Assembly (NCBI GenBank): GCA_028277295.1 | Contig: JANQGN010000651.1 | Span: forward strand, 1-5,995 | DNA length: 5,995 bases | Origin: Rhodospira sp. | Lineage (GTDB): Bacteria > Pseudomonadota > Alphaproteobacteria > Rhodospirillales > Rhodospirillaceae | Direction: 5' to 3' | Shown here: positions 5,402 to 5,995 of the stretch, piece after piece | How the letters are laid out: each line of letters begins with the position of its first letter | How positions within the stretch are numbered: the first letter of the stretch is position 1 | The notes under the pieces: generated by a model | The model's input: the letters and a program-made list of their open reading frames with translations, nothing else | What the model was told of the DNA's origin: nothing | Databases searched by the model: none | Made by a program: the position numbers and the translations under genes

Positions 5402-5729
5402 TGTCCACGCTCAGCACAGGGCCGGCCATCAGCGTCGCCATGTCCGCTTTGTCCGGCCCCTTGAAGAGGGCCAGCGGCGGCGCGAAGACCATGGGCAGAC
5501 GTAGGTTGGCCACGCGCGTTGCCTCCTGCTCCGCCGCCGCGACCAACGCGTCCAGGCCCGTGAACGGCACCGGCTCCACGACGGCGGGGCCGGCGCGGTC
5601 ATCGCGGAACGACCGCAGGGAGACATATCCGCCGGGCGGACAGTGCCGAAACAGGGCCTCAATGAAAGGGCTCAGGTGCTCGCGGTCGGCGCTCAGTTGT
5701 TCGACCGGCAGCGTCACGGCGGCGGTCAT
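5085..5729 (-). CDS. N-terminal fragment of the primase-helicase (frame ends out of phase)
   Basis: Of the 214 residues read in this frame, only 1-110 look authentic: a helix SPFIEALFRHC (20-30), the strand PGGYVSLRSFRDD (32-44), and ALFKGPDKADMATLMAGPVLSVDI (87-110), the usual lead-in to motif I of a RepB-type primase. From residue 111 the sequence becomes Gly/Arg/Pro-rich and low in hydrophobics, as expected for out-of-frame translation, and stops at 5085. The ATG at 5729 has a good ribosome binding site (AAGGGGG, 5732-5738) and overlaps the stop of the 87-aa gene. Read literally, it would yield a truncated protein with only one motif I aspartate and no ATPase. Confidence 0.6.
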   Translation of the reverse strand: MTAAVTLPVEQLSADREHLSPFIEALFRHCPPGGYVSLRSFRDDRAGPAVVEPVPFTGLDALVAAAEQEATRVANLRLPMVFAPPLALFKGPDKADMATLMAGPVLSVDIGHRRSDRCPGASPGRPGAGDPGGCLRGSSEGPGDGHRASEAACALAPVPAHHRYGGARDAARGSPFGRAPDRGRSDRRQPGPSNPLAGQLAPEGRTALVPHRGR

Positions 5730-5989
5730 TCGGCCCCCTTCGGCCTTGGGAGACCGTGGGCTTCGGCGTAGTCGGCAACCACGAACCGCAGATGTTCGAC
5801 CTGTTCACGCGCGGTCCGGATGTCCCCCTGATCCAGGCGCCGCGCCAAAGCTGCGACCACGCAGTCCAGGTACGGGGCCATGAAGCGCGGGCTGCGCAAC
5901 TCCACGTCAATGGGCCACGGACCATCCGCCACTGCGGGGTGGCCAGGATGCCAGGTGCGTCCTGAGCGTATGTCAAGAATCGTCGGCAT
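5726..5989 (-). CDS. Hypothetical protein upstream of the primase-helicase (87 aa)
   Basis: I do not recognise this protein. It begins MPTILDIRSGRTWHPG, continues with PIDVELRSPRFMAPYLDCVVAALARRLDQGD (residues 26-56) and a helix TAREQVEHLRFVVADYAEAHGL (59-80), ending in a basic tail. The pattern suggests a short beta start and two to three helices, with no membrane segment. The ATG at 5989 is 6 bases from the window edge, so its ribosome binding site is mostly unseen and a longer form starting outside the window is possible. Its TGA overlaps the primase ATG (ATGA, 5726-5729), which ties it to the replication operon. Confidence 0.65.
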   Translation of the reverse strand: MPTILDIRSGRTWHPGHPAVADGPWPIDVELRSPRFMAPYLDCVVAALARRLDQGDIRTAREQVEHLRFVVADYAEAHGLPRPKGAE

Positions 5990-5995
5990 GGTGGC

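Larger units (their letters stand above)
3494..5729 (-). pseudogene. RepB-like primase / RecA-fold helicase, interrupted by a one-base frameshift
   Basis: Two overlapping minus-strand frames together encode one replication protein of 744 aa once a single base near 5398-5399 is skipped. The first frame (from ATG 5729, with AAGGGGG upstream) gives residues 1-110, ending SVDI; the second continues DTGDPTAALERL. Joined, SVDIDTGD is the hhhDhD motif I of archaeo-eukaryotic-type primases. Inferred order: RepB-like primase (about 20-260), PriCT-like helical module (about 255-340), RecA-like ATPase (about 390-620) and a C-terminal winged-helix-like region (about 655-740). Such proteins prime and unwind DNA at plasmid, phage or satellite origins. 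The gene overlaps the 87-aa gene by ATGA. The extra base (ATTGGAC rather than ATTGAC) may be a real mutation, a sequencing error or, less likely, a recoding site; no standard slippery heptamer is seen. Confidence 0.75.

Overview
The window is GC-rich DNA whose protein families (RepB-type primase with RecA-like helicase, small-terminase-like protein, XRE regulator, short cysteine-rich phage proteins) point to an integrated phage or phage-satellite segment in a high-GC proteobacterium, most likely an alphaproteobacterium. That lineage call is an inference from protein style and composition. No rRNA, tRNA, CRISPR array, transposase or integrase is visible.

Layout. Positions 1-88 hold what looks like the last 28 codons of a plus-strand gene, closed by a perfect 10-bp hairpin (88-113). 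Positions 114-474 are non-coding and carry a 17-bp palindrome (226-242) and a plausible promoter (421-449). Two plus-strand genes follow: a 147-aa XRE-type helix-turn-helix regulator (475-918) and, 14 bp later, a 171-aa phage terminase small-subunit-like protein (933-1448). No large terminase follows. Transcription converges over a hairpin at 1456-1483.

The rest (1492-5989) is one minus-strand block, read from right to left: an 87-aa hypothetical protein, a RepB-like primase / RecA-fold helicase, a 96-aa protein, a 90-aa protein, a 149-aa protein, a 122-aa protein with a Cys cluster, and a more AT-rich 123-aa protein. Four of the junctions are ATGA-type overlaps, so this is probably a translationally coupled replication operon. 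The main break is at 3343-3493, a non-coding stretch just 3' of the primase-helicase with repeated GGTGTGGC octamers and a G/C-skewed inverted repeat.

Main observations. (1) The primase-helicase is split by one extra base at about 5398-5399, exactly inside the catalytic Asp-x-Asp motif of its primase domain; dropping one G restores a continuous 744-aa protein. (2) A small terminase without a large terminase, beside a primase-helicase and a repeat-rich candidate origin 3' of it, resembles phage-inducible chromosomal islands, but the window is too short to exclude an ordinary prophage early region. (3) The octamer repeats are a candidate origin or regulatory site. Most of the small genes cannot be given a function from sequence alone.
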